64,000 bases of DNA from Streptomyces sp. MH60 (lineage in GTDB: Bacteria > Actinomycetota > Actinomycetes > Streptomycetales > Streptomycetaceae): positions 1 through 64,000 of the forward strand of contig NZ_MULI01000020.1 of assembly GCF_002939385.1 (NCBI RefSeq), written 5' to 3'. Shown here in pieces: positions 1 to 9,299 of the stretch. A program made the translations under genes and the position numbers. The notes beneath the pieces were generated by a model. The model was not told the origin of the DNA, did no database searches, and saw nothing but the letters and a program-made list of their open reading frames with translations. Within the stretch, counting starts at the first letter, position 1. Every line of letters starts with the position of its first letter.

Positions 1-72
1 GCAGCACCCGCGCCCGCCGGTCCCGCCCCGGCGGCCGCTCCTCGGCCCCCCGCCCGACCCCACCGCGCCGGA

Positions 73-219
73 TCACCGCGCAGCACCGCTTCGGGCACGG
101 CCGCCTCGCGTGCCGCCGCCGCGGAGCCCACCGCTTGCGGTCCTCTCGGAGAGGCGGCCGCGGTGGGCCGCCCCGTGGTCGAAGGCGGCGGGCGGTGCCG
201 CGTCGTGGAGCGAGGGCAT
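73..219 (-). pseudogene. Possible decayed start of a carotenoid-cluster methyltransferase
   Basis: A 48-codon minus-strand reading frame starts with ATG 23 bases after the lycopene cyclase stop. Its first 20 residues contain AAFDHGAAH, which resembles from memory the N-terminus of the methyltransferase (CrtT) that follows crtY in other Streptomyces. After that the resemblance vanishes and a stop follows, as if a frameshift had destroyed the gene. A second frame (GTG at 131, minus) stays open to the window edge and could be a different gene start. The call rests on a short motif and is weak. The rest of positions 1-241 shows nothing I can name. Confidence 0.25.
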
Positions 220-241
220 CGGTGACTCCCGGGGTCGGCGC

Positions 242-1444
242 TCAGCGGGGGGGAAGGTGGCGGCGCCGCAGCCACGGCAGTTCGGCCGCCGTGCGCAGCA
301 TCGGCAGGACGGGGACGCGCACGCCGACCGCGAGGTCCTCGTACAGTCGCGACCGGCCGTCCAGGAAGCGCAGCAGCCGCGCGGCGGGTACGCGGTCGAA
401 CAGCCGGAAGAAGAGGTCGGGGCCGTCGACCCGGCCGGTGTCCAGCGCGCGCAGCAGCACCGCGTCCATCAGCCGGGCCCGCGCCGGATGCGGGGGCGGC
501 GGTACCGGCCGGCGGCCCGCGCGCACCGCACGGGCCACGGCCTCGGACTGCCGCTGCACGGCGGCGAACGTGTAGCCGGTGGACGCCCGGGTCGCCCCGC
601 CCGCGACGCCGATCCGGAACACGCGGTCGCCGCCCTCGTCCCGCCGCCCGAAGTCGGCGTCGGTCATCGGGATGACCCCCTGCTCGGTCGACAGGACCTC
701 GACGGCGCCGGTGCGCAGGACGCGGCGCGCGTAGTCCTCCAGCGCGTCGTCGTACGCGTCGGACGTCAGGGGCGCCGGGCCGAATCCGGTGTACTCGACC
801 AGCGCGGTGTGCCGTCCGGTCGGCAGCACGTAGCCGAAGGACAGACCCCGCGCCGGCTGCGCGGTGCGGAAGTCCATCAGGTCGACCACCTCCGGCTCGA
901 ACACCGGCCGCTCGGTGCGGACGAACCAGCCGCGGAAGTGCTGGAGCAGGCGGGTGCGGGCGGCCGGCAGCCGCTCGGGCGGGCGGGAGTCGAAGACCCA
1001 GCGGGCGCGCAGGACGACCGGCGCGCCCGTCGCGTCCGTGGCCGCCACCCGCACGGTGGCGTCCGGCAGGCCCGTGACCGCGCCGACGGTGGCCTCGACG
1101 CGCCGCAGCCCCGGACGGGCCTTCAGATCCCGTTCCACCAGGGCCTCGAAGTCGTCCGAGCGGATCATCTTGTAGCGGACGGGCGCGATGTGCCGCCGGA
1201 CGGCCCTCCCGTCCCGGCCGTGCACCCGGAGCCACTCCCACGACGCCGTCGCGGCCGGGTCGAAGCGGCCCGGCCCGGCCTCCCAGAAACACCAGGTGCG
1301 GCGCGGGGGCCGCAGCGGCCCGGGCGGCGGATCGACCAGGACGACGGAGGACACCGCACCGGGCGAGGCCCGCGCCGGAAGCCGGTGCGCCAGCGAGAGC
1401 CCGGCCGCCCCCGCGCCGACGACCACGATGTCCGCGTCGAGCAC
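242..1444 (-). CDS. crtY: Lycopene cyclase, CrtY family
   Basis: A 400-residue flavoprotein expected to cyclise the ends of lycopene to beta-ionone rings. The N-terminus (residues 5-17) is a Rossmann dinucleotide-binding segment, [16 protein letters not shown], followed by the TWCFWEA and [11 protein letters not shown] stretches typical of CrtY. The length fits the family (about 380-420). GTG at 1444 is chosen because GGAGG stands a few bases upstream and the FAD motif begins four residues later; longer readings upstream are frame shadows. It is transcribed away from the desaturase/synthase operon and shares the 1445-1667 promoter region with it. In other streptomycetes such clusters are switched on by light through the LitS sigma factor, but no certain LitS site can be pointed to here. 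Confidence 0.85.
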   Translation of the reverse strand: MLDADIVVVGAGAAGLSLAHRLPARASPGAVSSVVLVDPPPGPLRPPRRTWCFWEAGPGRFDPAATASWEWLRVHGRDGRAVRRHIAPVRYKMIRSDDFEALVERDLKARPGLRRVEATVGAVTGLPDATVRVAATDATGAPVVLRARWVFDSRPPERLPAARTRLLQHFRGWFVRTERPVFEPEVVDLMDFRTAQPARGLSFGYVLPTGRHTALVEYTGFGPAPLTSDAYDDALEDYARRVLRTGAVEVLSTEQGVIPMTDADFGRRDEGGDRVFRIGVAGGATRASTGYTFAAVQRQSEAVARAVRAGRRPVPPPPHPARARLMDAVLLRALDTGRVDGPDLFFRLFDRVPAARLLRFLDGRSRLYEDLAVGVRVPVLPMLRTAAELPWLRRRHLPPR

Positions 1445-1468
1445 CCCGCCTCCTTCCCGCCGGTCCGT

Positions 1469-1488
1469 CCGCCGGTCCGGTCCGGCGG
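1469..1488. repeat. Inverted repeat in the divergent carotenoid promoter region
   Basis: Seven-base arms CCGCCGG and CCGGCGG flank a six-base centre, 24 bases upstream of the crtY start. It may be a hairpin in the crtY leader or a regulator site. In sequence this rich in G and C such repeats also arise by chance. Confidence 0.3.
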
Positions 1489-1667
1489 AGTATTCCGGCC
1501 CCGCGCCGTCCACGAACGTACGGCGCGCAGGACGGCGCGACACGGGTACCCGCCGGGGGACGCGATACCACCGGACGGGTGACCGCGGGGCCGGGAACCG
1601 GCTCCGGTGGCGTCGCGCCGGGAGCCGAGGGGGAAGGCATGACGCCGACCACACGAGAGGACCCGCG

Positions 1668-1739
1668 ATGTGCCCCAGCACGGCCGACCACGGCGACCAC
1701 CGGCCAAACCGGCCGCCCGCGGGCCGGAGCCCGCGGTGA
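1668..1739 (+). CDS. Candidate 23-residue leader peptide ahead of the phytoene desaturase
   Basis: ATG at 1668 is preceded by GAGAGG at a good distance and opens a 23-codon frame whose TGA overlaps the GTG start of the desaturase (GTGA at 1736-1739). This is the arrangement expected for translational coupling. The peptide is polar and rich in Arg and Pro, with no domain. The downstream genes are coupled in the same way (ATGA overlaps at 3250 and 4245), which makes a translated leader plausible. It may instead be the last trace of an upstream gene such as crtE, or chance. Confidence 0.35.
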   Translation: MCPSTADHGDHRPNRPPAGRSPR

Positions 1740-3253
1740 CGCGGACGCTGCCCGGGCGCACCGACCACGTCGTGGTCGTCGGGGCCGGACTCGCCGGGCT
1801 GTCCGCCGCCCTGCACCTGCTGGGCGCGGGACGCCGGGTGACCGTCGTGGAACGCGAACCGCTGCCCGGCGGCCGGGCCGGGCGGCGCGAACTCGGCGGC
1901 TACCACCTCGACACCGGCCCGACCGTGCTGACCATGCCGGACCTGGCCGACGAGGCCTTCGCGGCCGTCGGCGAGCGGCTGCGCGACCGCGTCGAACTCC
2001 TGCCCCTGCACCCCGCCTACCGCGCCTGCTTCGCCGACGGCACCGCCCTGGACGTGCACACGGACGCCGACGCGATGGAGGCGGAGGTCGACCGGTTCGC
2101 CGGGGCCCGGGAGGCGGCCGGGTACCGGCGGCTGCGCGACTGGCTCGGCCGGCTGTACGCCGTGCAGCTGCGCCGGTTCATCGACGCCAACTTCGACTCG
2201 CCGCTCGGCCTGCTCACCCCCGACCTGGCCCGGCTCGCCGCCCTCGGTGGCTTCGGCCGCCTGGACGCCCGCATCGGCCGGTTCCTGACGGACGAACGGC
2301 TCCAGCGGGTCTTCTCCTTCCAGGCCCTGTACGCCGGTGTGGCACCGTCCCGCGCGCTGGCCGCCTACGCCGTCATCGCCTACATGGACACCGTCGCCGG
2401 CGTCTACTTCCCGCGCGGCGGCATGCACGCCCTACCCCGCGCCATGGCCGACGCGGCCGTCGCCGCCGGGGCCGATCTGCGCCTGGGCCGGGACGTCACC
2501 CGCCTGGAGCGGTCCGGCACCCGCGTCACCGCGGTCGTCATGGACCACGAGCGCGTCCCCTGCGACGCCGTCGTCCTCACCCCCGACCTGCCCGTCGCCC
2601 ACCGGCTTCTCGGCCGCCGCCCGCGCCGCCCCCTCACCCTGCGGCACGCGCCCTCCGCCGTCGTCCTGCACGCCGGCACCACCCGTACCTGGCCGCACCT
2701 CGCCCACCACACGCTGTCCTTCGGCGCCGAGTGGCGACGGACGTTCGACGAACTCACCAGGACCGGCACCCTCATGACCGACCCGTCCCTGCTGATCACC
2801 CGGCCCACCGCCCACGATCCCGCCCTCGCGCCCGAGGGCCGCCACCTCCACTACGTCCTCGCCCCCTGCCCCAACACCGACATCGGCCCCGGCGCCCGCG
2901 CCTGGAGCGACCTCGCGCCCCGCTACCGCGACCGTCTGCTGGCCACCCTGGAACACCGGGGGCTGACCGGGATCGCCGCGGCGGTCGAGGAGGAGTGCCT
3001 GGTGACGCCCGCCGACTGGACCGCACAGGGGCACACCGCGGGCACCCCGTTCTCGGTGGCCCACACCTTCGCGCAGACCGGGCCCTTCCGCCCCCGCAAT
3101 CTGGTGCGCGGCACCGACAACGCCGTCCTCGCGGGCTGCGGGACCACCCCGGGCGTCGGCGTACCGACGGTACTTCTCTCCGGGAAGCTGGCCGCCGCCC
3201 GCATCACCGGACCGCGGACCCGCCCCGCGGCGGCCCGGGGCGGGCACCGATGA
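1736..3253 (+). CDS. crtI: Phytoene desaturase, CrtI family
   Basis: A 505-residue FAD enzyme predicted to desaturate phytoene towards lycopene at the membrane. The dinucleotide-binding motif GAGLAGLS is at residues 16-23, followed by the PGGRAG segment, and the C-terminus carries the family signature [21 protein letters not shown] at 1736 puts the FAD motif where the family has it. A GTG at 1670 would add 22 unconserved residues, so the shorter form is preferred. It is the first gene of a tightly overlapping operon with crtB and a Rieske oxygenase. The GGPP synthase gene usually found beside it is not in this window, so the precursor must come from a gene elsewhere. Confidence 0.88.
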   Translation: MTRTLPGRTDHVVVVGAGLAGLSAALHLLGAGRRVTVVEREPLPGGRAGRRELGGYHLDTGPTVLTMPDLADEAFAAVGERLRDRVELLPLHPAYRACFADGTALDVHTDADAMEAEVDRFAGAREAAGYRRLRDWLGRLYAVQLRRFIDANFDSPLGLLTPDLARLAALGGFGRLDARIGRFLTDERLQRVFSFQALYAGVAPSRALAAYAVIAYMDTVAGVYFPRGGMHALPRAMADAAVAAGADLRLGRDVTRLERSGTRVTAVVMDHERVPCDAVVLTPDLPVAHRLLGRRPRRPLTLRHAPSAVVLHAGTTRTWPHLAHHTLSFGAEWRRTFDELTRTGTLMTDPSLLITRPTAHDPALAPEGRHLHYVLAPCPNTDIGPGARAWSDLAPRYRDRLLATLEHRGLTGIAAAVEEECLVTPADWTAQGHTAGTPFSVAHTFAQTGPFRPRNLVRGTDNAVLAGCGTTPGVGVPTVLLSGKLAAARITGPRTRPAAARGGHR

Positions 3254-4248
3254 CGCGGCACGAACTGGACGCCGCCGGCATCACCGACCCGCAGCTGCGC
3301 GCCGCCTACACCCGCTGCCGGCTCCTCAACGCCCGCCACGGACGCACCTACTTCCTGGCCACCCGCCTGCTGCCGGCCGACCGCAGACCGGCCGTGCACG
3401 CCCTGTACGGGTTCGCGCGGTGGGCGGACGACATCGTCGACGACACCGGGGCCGGCACCACGCCCGACGAGCGCGCCGCCGCCCTCACCCGCCTGGACGG
3501 ACTGCTGCGGCGGGCGCTCACCGGCCGCCGGCCGACCGCCGAACCCGTGGTGCTCGCCCTGGCCGACACCGCCGACCGGTACGCCATCGAACCGGCGCAC
3601 TTCACCGACTTCATGGCCTCGATGCGCGCCGACCTCACCGTCACCGACTACGCCACCTACGCCGACCTGCGCGCCTACATGCACGGCTCGGCCGCCGTCA
3701 TCGGCCTCCAGATGCTGCCCGTCCTCGGCACCGTGACCGCCCGCGCCCTGGCCGCCCCGCACGCCGCCGCGCTGGGCGTCGCCTTCCAGCTGACCAACTT
3801 CCTGCGGGACGTGGGCGAGGACCTGGACCGGGGCAGGGTCTACCTCCCCGCCGACCTGCTGGCCGCGCACGGCGTCCACCGCGACCTGCTGCTCTGGAGC
3901 AGGCACACCGGCCGCCACGACGGGCGCGTCACCGCCGCGCTGCGGGCCGCCGAGGACCTCACCCGGGGCGTCTACCGCGAGGCCGAGCCCGGCCTCGCCA
4001 TGCTCGACCCCGTCGCACGGCCCTGCATCCGCACCGCGTACCTGCTCTACCGGAACATCCTCGACGCCGTCGCGGAGGGCGGGTACGCGGTTGTGCACCG
4101 GCGCGCGGTGGTCTCCCGCCGTCGCCGCGCGGCCGTCGCGGCCGGCGGACTGGCACGGGTCCTGTCCGTCCGGCTCCGCGCCCGTCGGGCCCCCACGTAC
4201 GCGCCGGTGCCCCGCGGCGGCGCCCTCGACGCGCAGGAGCCCGGATGA
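3250..4248 (+). CDS. crtB: Phytoene synthase, CrtB family
   Basis: A 332-residue head-to-head prenyl synthase that condenses two GGPP molecules to phytoene. The two aspartate-rich magnesium-binding motifs are visible: DDIVDD at residues 60-65 and [14 protein letters not shown] near 185-200. Length and motif spacing match bacterial CrtB. The ATG overlaps the crtI stop (ATGA), so translation is coupled, and its own stop overlaps the next start in the same way. A squalene-type synthase is the only serious alternative; the direct pairing with CrtI makes phytoene synthase much more likely. Confidence 0.9.
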   Translation: MTRHELDAAGITDPQLRAAYTRCRLLNARHGRTYFLATRLLPADRRPAVHALYGFARWADDIVDDTGAGTTPDERAAALTRLDGLLRRALTGRRPTAEPVVLALADTADRYAIEPAHFTDFMASMRADLTVTDYATYADLRAYMHGSAAVIGLQMLPVLGTVTARALAAPHAAALGVAFQLTNFLRDVGEDLDRGRVYLPADLLAAHGVHRDLLLWSRHTGRHDGRVTAALRAAEDLTRGVYREAEPGLAMLDPVARPCIRTAYLLYRNILDAVAEGGYAVVHRRAVVSRRRRAAVAAGGLARVLSVRLRARRAPTYAPVPRGGALDAQEPG

Positions 4249-5297
4249 GCACCGACCCCCGCCCGCGCCGGGGACGCCTCCCCCTGCGGCTGCGGCGCCA
4301 CGCGGTCCCCTGGCAGCACCAGCGGCCGACCTGGCGCGAGGCACGCCCCGCCGTCATCGCGGGCGCCCTCGAACGCGCCCTGGCACGCCCCTCCGGCAAC
4401 TGGTACGTCCTCGGCGCGAGCACCGACGTACGCCGCACGCGCCCGCTGTCCGGCACCGTCGCCGGCGAGGAGGTCGTCGTCTGGCGGGACGCGCGGGGGC
4501 GCCTGGTGGGCGGGCCCGGCGCCTGCCCCCACCTCGGCGCCCCGCTGGCCGACAGCCCCGTGCGGTGCGGCACGCTCGTGTGCCACTGGCACGGACTCGC
4601 CCTGGACGGCGCCCCGTTCGCGGGCTGGCAACCGCTGCCGGTGCACGACGACGGCGTACTGGTGTGGGTACGGCTGGACACCGTGGGGGAGGAGCCCCCG
4701 ACCCCGGCGCCCTTCGTGCCCGCCCGGCCGCCCCGGGCGACGGCCCTGACGTCCGTGTGGCGCGGGGCGGGGGACTGCGAACCCGAGGACGTCGTCGCCA
4801 ACCGGCTCGACCCCTGGCACGGAGCCTGGTTCCACCCGTACTCCTTCGTGGACCTCACCGTCGTCCAGGCGCCCGGAGAGACGCCGCGCGACGGCGGGGC
4901 CGGTGCGGGGGGCGGTGACGGCGACGGGGACGACGACCGCTTCGTCGTGGACGTGTCCTTCCGGCTGGCCGGTCGCCTGGTCGTCCCCGTACGGGCCGAG
5001 TTCACCGCGCCCGGACCCCGCACCGTCGTCATGCGGATCACCGACGGCGAGGGCACGGGGTCCGTCGTGGAGAGCCACGCCACGCCGCTCGGACCGGACG
5101 GGAGCGGCCGGCCGCGCACCGCGGTCGTCGAGGCGGTGCTCGCCACCTCGGACCGGCCCGGCTTCCCCCTGGCCCGCCGCCTGGCACCGGCCCTGCGCCC
5201 GCTGATGCGGGCCGCCGCGGGCCGCCTGTGGCGCGACGACCTCGCCTACGCCGAACGCCGCGGACACCTGCGCGCCCGCGGCCGGTTCCCCGGCTGA
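4245..5297 (+). CDS. Rieske [2Fe-2S] oxygenase-like protein of the carotenoid operon (DUF5914 type)
   Basis: A 350-residue protein with an N-terminal Rieske domain: C94-P-H96 and C113-H-W-H116 bind the 2Fe-2S cluster. A second conserved segment, [16 protein letters not shown] at residues 186-201, offers H192 and H197 as likely mononuclear iron ligands, so it is probably a complete oxygenase rather than a ferredoxin. From memory it matches proteins labelled DUF5914 in actinobacteria, whose reaction is unproven. Translational coupling to crtB (ATGA) says it acts on the carotenoid, for instance by hydroxylating or oxidising a ring or methyl group. Residues around 215-230 are a low-complexity Gly/Asp linker that likely varies between strains. 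Confidence 0.75.
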   Translation: MSTDPRPRRGRLPLRLRRHAVPWQHQRPTWREARPAVIAGALERALARPSGNWYVLGASTDVRRTRPLSGTVAGEEVVVWRDARGRLVGGPGACPHLGAPLADSPVRCGTLVCHWHGLALDGAPFAGWQPLPVHDDGVLVWVRLDTVGEEPPTPAPFVPARPPRATALTSVWRGAGDCEPEDVVANRLDPWHGAWFHPYSFVDLTVVQAPGETPRDGGAGAGGGDGDGDDDRFVVDVSFRLAGRLVVPVRAEFTAPGPRTVVMRITDGEGTGSVVESHATPLGPDGSGRPRTAVVEAVLATSDRPGFPLARRLAPALRPLMRAAAGRLWRDDLAYAERRGHLRARGRFPG

Positions 5298-5313
5298 ACG
5301 GAGCGGCACCGCG

Positions 5314-5805
5314 ATGCAGACCTTCCTCCCCCACCCCGGTTTCCGGGACTCGGCACTGGCGCTGGACCGGCGCCGCCTCGGCAAACAGCGCGTGGAGGCG
5401 CTCCAGGTGCTGCGCGGGCTCACCGTCCCCGGCTACGGCTGGCGCCACCACCCGGCGGTGCGGATGTGGACGGGATACGAGGAGGCACTCGTCCGCTACG
5501 GCCTGGACGTCTGCCGGGTCTGGCGCGAGCACGGGCACCAGGACAGCTGCGCGGCCTCACTCGTCGCCGGGCTCGCCGAGGTGCGTCCGGGCGAGCCGGT
5601 GCGCGACCAGCCGGAACTGGCGGCCGCCGGGGAACTGCCGCCCTGGCTGGGCGACGAGACCTTCCACCGCAGCCACCGCTCGGCCCTGGTGCGCAAGGAC
5701 CCCGCGGTGTACGCCGAGCTGTTCCCCGGGGTCCCGGACGACCTGCCCTATGTGTGGCCCAGTTCGGACCGGGAGCGCGGGGAAGCGGGGAGCGCCGGCG
5801 CCTAG
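5314..5805 (+). CDS. MSMEG_6728-type protein related to pyrimidine-dimer DNA glycosylases
   Basis: A 163-residue soluble protein. It opens MQTFLPHPGFRDSALALD and continues RRRLGKQRVEAL, then has HHPAVRMW and FHRSHRSALVRKDP segments, which are the hallmarks of the family annotated MSMEG_6728 or Pyr_excise and distantly related to T4 endonuclease V. The true activity is not established for this subgroup. It starts 16 bases after the Rieske gene on the same strand, so it may be cotranscribed with the carotenoid genes, which would join photoprotection with DNA repair. The next gene converges with five bases between the stops. Confidence 0.7.
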   Translation: MQTFLPHPGFRDSALALDRRRLGKQRVEALQVLRGLTVPGYGWRHHPAVRMWTGYEEALVRYGLDVCRVWREHGHQDSCAASLVAGLAEVRPGEPVRDQPELAAAGELPPWLGDETFHRSHRSALVRKDPAVYAELFPGVPDDLPYVWPSSDRERGEAGSAGA

Positions 5806-5810
5806 GACGG

Positions 5811-6560
5811 TCAGGTCTGCTGCTCGCCCGCGAGTTCCTTCATGTCGACCGTCTCCCCGGCCGGGGGCTGCTCGGGGTCCACCGTCTCCCCGTACTCGCT
5901 GAACGTGACGCTGCCGGGGTTCTTGCCGCCCTCGGTGGTGGTCTTCAGGAGGTACGGCTCGCCCTCGGTGGCGACGTAGAGGGTGAGCTTCTCGCCGCCG
6001 GAGGCGTCCTTGGTCAGCTCCAGGGCCTCCTCGCCGTTCACCTCCGTCGTGGAGCCGCGCTTCATGCCCCGGCGCTCCGACTCGTCCTCGTCCATGGCGG
6101 CGACGAAGCCCTGCTTGTCGCAGACCCCGGCGGTCGTGGCGTCGTTCGCCGGCATCTTCACCCACTTGTCGCGCAGCTTCGGCGCCATCTTCCGAGCCGC
6201 GTCGGGCTGCTGCTTCAGGGCGGTCTGCCAGTACTGCTCGTCACCGCGCAGGTAGAGGGTCGATTCGGTGTGCCGCACGTCCGCCCGGGTCCCGCCGGCG
6301 CCGATGGTGCCCTGGCAGTTCTTCTCCTGGTCGACCGAGACGTCGATGGTGACGGTGCTGCCGTCCTCCAACCGGGTGTCGCCCTTCACATGCATGGACT
6401 TCGCCTGCCGGGTGGCCTCGACGGCCTTCGCGGCGACGTCGTCGGCGCTCTGCCCCTCGAACGGCTTGCCCTCGTCACCCGAATCGCCGCCGCAGCCGGT
6501 CAGTAACGCGACGGAGACGCTCGCGGCCGCCACAGCGGTCGCCACTTTGCTGGTGCGCAC
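5811..6560 (-). CDS. Exported lipoprotein, LppX/LolA-like
   Basis: A 249-residue lipoprotein. The N-terminus is a classic lipobox signal (SVALLTGCGG, lipidated Cys at 23). The mature part has SADDVAAKAVEATRQAKSMHVKG and later DKQGFVAAMDEDE, matching the actinobacterial family of beta-sandwich lipoproteins that resemble LppX/LprG or LolA and may carry lipids. GTG at 6560 is chosen because AAAGGA lies 8 bases upstream; an in-frame ATG at 6587 has no clear ribosome site. It stands alone and diverges from the EamA gene. Ligand and role are unknown. Confidence 0.7.
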   Translation of the reverse strand: MRTSKVATAVAAASVSVALLTGCGGDSGDEGKPFEGQSADDVAAKAVEATRQAKSMHVKGDTRLEDGSTVTIDVSVDQEKNCQGTIGAGGTRADVRHTESTLYLRGDEQYWQTALKQQPDAARKMAPKLRDKWVKMPANDATTAGVCDKQGFVAAMDEDESERRGMKRGSTTEVNGEEALELTKDASGGEKLTLYVATEGEPYLLKTTTEGGKNPGSVTFSEYGETVDPEQPPAGETVDMKELAGEQQT

Positions 6561-6762
6561 TGGCAGTCCTTTCCCATGTCCGGTCATTGCCGTCAAATCC
6601 GTTGATTCGCCGATGTGTTGACACCGGGGCCCTCCGACTACCCCCGATCTCCGAGACATGCACAGGAGGGAGGACCCGTGACGGGTGTGTGAGCGGCCCC
6701 GGCGCGGATTGGTCCCCGACAGCGCACGCGAAGTGGACCCCGTGGCGGACCGCCGGGCTCTC

Positions 6763-6768
6763 TAGCGT
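6763..6768 (+). promoter_or_regulatory. Putative -10 box (TAGCGT) for a leaderless transcript
   Basis: TAGCGT ends 7 bases before the ATG at 6776 and no Shine-Dalgarno lies between. This is the usual geometry of leaderless Streptomyces promoters, with transcription starting at or next to the initiation codon. Confidence 0.45.
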
Positions 6769-6775
6769 CGTCGCC

Positions 6776-7711
6776 ATGAACGCCACCACCACACGCGGGG
6801 CCCTGCTCGCCGCATTCGCCTGTGTCCTCGTCGGAGGATCCTTCACCGCCAACAGCCTGCTGGGCGACTACCCGTACGCGGGCGGCCAGTTCCTGCGCTA
6901 CGGTCTTGCCTTCCTGCTGCTCGTCCCGCTGGCCGGGCCCGGCGCGACGGCCCGGCTGCGGGCGCTCGGCGCCGGCCGGTGGCTGCGGCTCGCGCTGCTC
7001 GCGGCCGTGGGCATGGTCGGCTTCAACCTGGCCGTCCTCGCCGCGGAACGCACGGCGGAGCCCGCGGTACCCGGCGTCTTCGTGGGCTGCGCGCCCGTGG
7101 TGGTCGCCGTCCTCGTCCCCCTCCTGGAGGGGCGCCGTCCGCAACGGGCCGTCCTGTACGGGGCGTTGTCCGTGGCCGTGGGGGCCTTCACGGTCCAGGG
7201 CTGGGGGCGCACCGACGGCGCGGGCATCGCCTTCTCCGTGTGCGCGCTGGCCGGGGAGGTCGGCTTCGCGGTCCTGGCCGTGCCCGTACTGCGGCCGCTG
7301 GGCCCGCGGCTGCTGTCCACCGTGGTGTGCGGCATCGCGGCGGCCGAGTCGGCGGTGGCGGGTGTCCTGGCCGACGGGGCCGGGTGGCTGCGCCGGCCGG
7401 ACGCGGTGGAGGCGGGGGCGCTGCTGTGGCAGGCGGTGGTGGTCACGGTCGTCGGGTTCGTGTGCTGGTACATGGGCATGCAGCGGATCGGGGCCGAGCG
7501 CGCCACCCTGTTCTCCGGGCTGATCCCGGTCGCCGCCGCCTGCACGGCGCCGCTCGTCGGCACCGGCTCCTTCGGCGCCGCCCAGGCGGTGGGCAGCACC
7601 CTGGTCTTCGCCGGGGTCGCCGCGGGATCGGGTGCCGTCTCGTTCGCGCGCGGACGGCGGTCCGCGGCCGGCGGTCAGAGGGCGCCCGAGCGGTCCTTGG
7701 AGAAGCTGTAG
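6776..7711 (+). CDS. EamA/DMT-family permease
   Basis: A 311-residue membrane protein with about ten hydrophobic segments in two repeated halves, as in the drug/metabolite transporter family (EamA). Landmarks are GGSFTANSLLGDYPYAGGQFLRYGLAF in the first half and GFVCWYMGMQRIGAERATLFSGLIPVAA in the second. It probably exports a small metabolite or amino acid; the substrate cannot be read from sequence. The ATG has no ribosome site and a TAGCGT box sits just upstream, suggesting leaderless expression. Its last 37 bases overlap the end of the convergent MFS gene. Confidence 0.8.
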   Translation: MNATTTRGALLAAFACVLVGGSFTANSLLGDYPYAGGQFLRYGLAFLLLVPLAGPGATARLRALGAGRWLRLALLAAVGMVGFNLAVLAAERTAEPAVPGVFVGCAPVVVAVLVPLLEGRRPQRAVLYGALSVAVGAFTVQGWGRTDGAGIAFSVCALAGEVGFAVLAVPVLRPLGPRLLSTVVCGIAAAESAVAGVLADGAGWLRRPDAVEAGALLWQAVVVTVVGFVCWYMGMQRIGAERATLFSGLIPVAAACTAPLVGTGSFGAAQAVGSTLVFAGVAAGSGAVSFARGRRSAAGGQRAPERSLEKL

Positions 7712-9213
7712 AGGTCCTTCGAGGTGCTGATGAGCTCGCGCTGTTCCTGCCGGGAGCCGACCATGGGCTGCGAGCCGTGCAGCGGCACCTGGGCGCTCTC
7801 GGGCAGGAACCGCACGGTCACCAGGCCGATGGCGCCCGCGACCATCAGGTAGTAGGCGGGCATCAGGTCGTCGCCGCTGATGCTCACCAGCGCCTCCGCG
7901 ACCAGCGGCGTGGTGCCGCCGAAGGCCGCGACGGCGAAGTTGAAGCCGATGGCCATGGCGGCGTAGCGCACGGCGGTCGGGAACAGCGCCGGCAGGGTCG
8001 CGGCGCTGGGCGCGGCGAAGCAGGCCAGCAGGGTGGACAGCAGCAGGACCCCGGCGACCGGCGCCCAGACGCCGTCCGCCTTCAGCAGCAGGAAGGCCGG
8101 GACGGCCAGGACGATCATCGCCGCGGCCCCGGTGGCGTAGAGCGGACGGCGGCCGACGTGGTCGCTGAGCCGGCCGAGGAAGGTGATCAGCAGCACGATC
8201 CACACCATGCCGATCAGCACCAGCACGTCCGCGAAACCGCTGGAACGGTTCAGGGTCTCCGTCTGGTACGTCGGCAGATAGCCGGTCACCATGTAGTTGG
8301 TGACGTTGTAGAGCAGCACCAGGCCCATGCAGACCAGCAGCGGGCGCCAGTGCTCGCGCACGATGGTCCTGAACTCGCTGCCCGCCGACTCCTGGGCCAG
8401 CCCCTTCTCGTGCTCGTCCAGCTGCTGCTGGAAGGCGGGCGACTCCTCCAGCTTGAGCCGCATGTACAGGCCGATGACACCGAGCGGACCGGCGATCAGG
8501 AACGGCAGCCGCCAGCCCCAGGCGAGCATCTGGTCGTCGGTCAGCGACAGGTTCAGGACGGTGACCAGCGCCGAGCCCAGGGCGTAGCCGACGAAGGTGC
8601 CGAAGTCCAGCCAGCTGGAGAGGAAGCCGCGCCGCCGGTCGGGTGAGTACTCGGCGACGAAGGTGGTGGCGCCGCCGTACTCGCCGCCCGTGGAGAAGCC
8701 CTGGACCATCCGGGCGAGCAGCAGCAGGATCGGGGCGGCGATGCCGATGGTGGCGTAGCTGGGGATCAGGCCGATGGAGAAGGTGCCGAGGGCCATCATG
8801 ATCATGGTGGTGGCGAGCACCTTCTGCCGGCCGACGCGGTCCCCGAGCGGTCCGAAGACCAGACCGCCGAGCGGGCGTACGACGAAGGCCGCGGCGAAGG
8901 TGGCGAAGGAGGAGATGACCTGGGCGGCCGGGGAGGCGCCGGGGAAGAAGACCTTCCCGATGGTGGCGGCCAGGTAGCTGTAGACGCCGAAGTCGAACCA
9001 CTCCATGCAGTTCCCGAGCGCCGAGGCCCCGACCGCGCGCTTGAGCAGCGGTGCCTCGACGACCTGGACGTCCTCCTCGCGAAAGGCCCGCCTGGTGCGG
9101 CGGAGCCGGCGGGCCAGCTCCTCGCGCACCTGCCGCGGCAGATGCGCGACCGTGCTCGGCATCTTCGCCCCGCGCGGGGGGCCGGACCCGCCGTCGGGCT
9201 TCGCGTCCACCAC
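7675..9213 (-). CDS. MFS transporter, metabolite:H+ symporter family (ProP-like)
   Basis: A 512-residue, 12-TM permease. Family marks are GNCMEWFDFGVYSYLAATIGKVFF in TM1, the loop 2-3 motif GPLGDRVGRQKVL, RMVQGFSTGGEYGG before TM4 and the repeated GRLSDHVGRRPL motif in the second half. These put it with the metabolite:H+ symporters that include the proline/betaine carrier ProP. About 65 residues of charged cytoplasmic N-terminus precede TM1. GTG at 9213 (or the adjacent 9210) has GAGAGG upstream; an ATG at 9162 would give 495 residues. Compatible-solute uptake is possible, but other organic acids are equally likely. Confidence 0.8.
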   Translation of the reverse strand: MVDAKPDGGSGPPRGAKMPSTVAHLPRQVREELARRLRRTRRAFREEDVQVVEAPLLKRAVGASALGNCMEWFDFGVYSYLAATIGKVFFPGASPAAQVISSFATFAAAFVVRPLGGLVFGPLGDRVGRQKVLATTMIMMALGTFSIGLIPSYATIGIAAPILLLLARMVQGFSTGGEYGGATTFVAEYSPDRRRGFLSSWLDFGTFVGYALGSALVTVLNLSLTDDQMLAWGWRLPFLIAGPLGVIGLYMRLKLEESPAFQQQLDEHEKGLAQESAGSEFRTIVREHWRPLLVCMGLVLLYNVTNYMVTGYLPTYQTETLNRSSGFADVLVLIGMVWIVLLITFLGRLSDHVGRRPLYATGAAAMIVLAVPAFLLLKADGVWAPVAGVLLLSTLLACFAAPSAATLPALFPTAVRYAAMAIGFNFAVAAFGGTTPLVAEALVSISGDDLMPAYYLMVAGAIGLVTVRFLPESAQVPLHGSQPMVGSRQEQRELISTSKDLYSFSKDRSGAL

Positions 9214-9299
9214 GCCGCTGCCTCTCTGTCGCTCCGCCACGATTCGCCTGAGCGAATTCTGTGCCACAACCGAGGATCGGCGCATGCCGGGGGAACGGC

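Noticed and set aside
110..1582. A 490-residue plus-strand frame over the lycopene cyclase
   Set aside because: It is the shadow of crtY: Arg/Pro/Gly-rich, with no motif, while the minus strand has FAD and CrtY signatures and a proper ribosome site.
1594..1614. GGAAC and CGTC as a possible ECF (LitS-like) promoter before crtI
   Set aside because: Spacing is about 12 bases, too short for the usual 16, and I do not recall the LitS consensus well enough to claim it.
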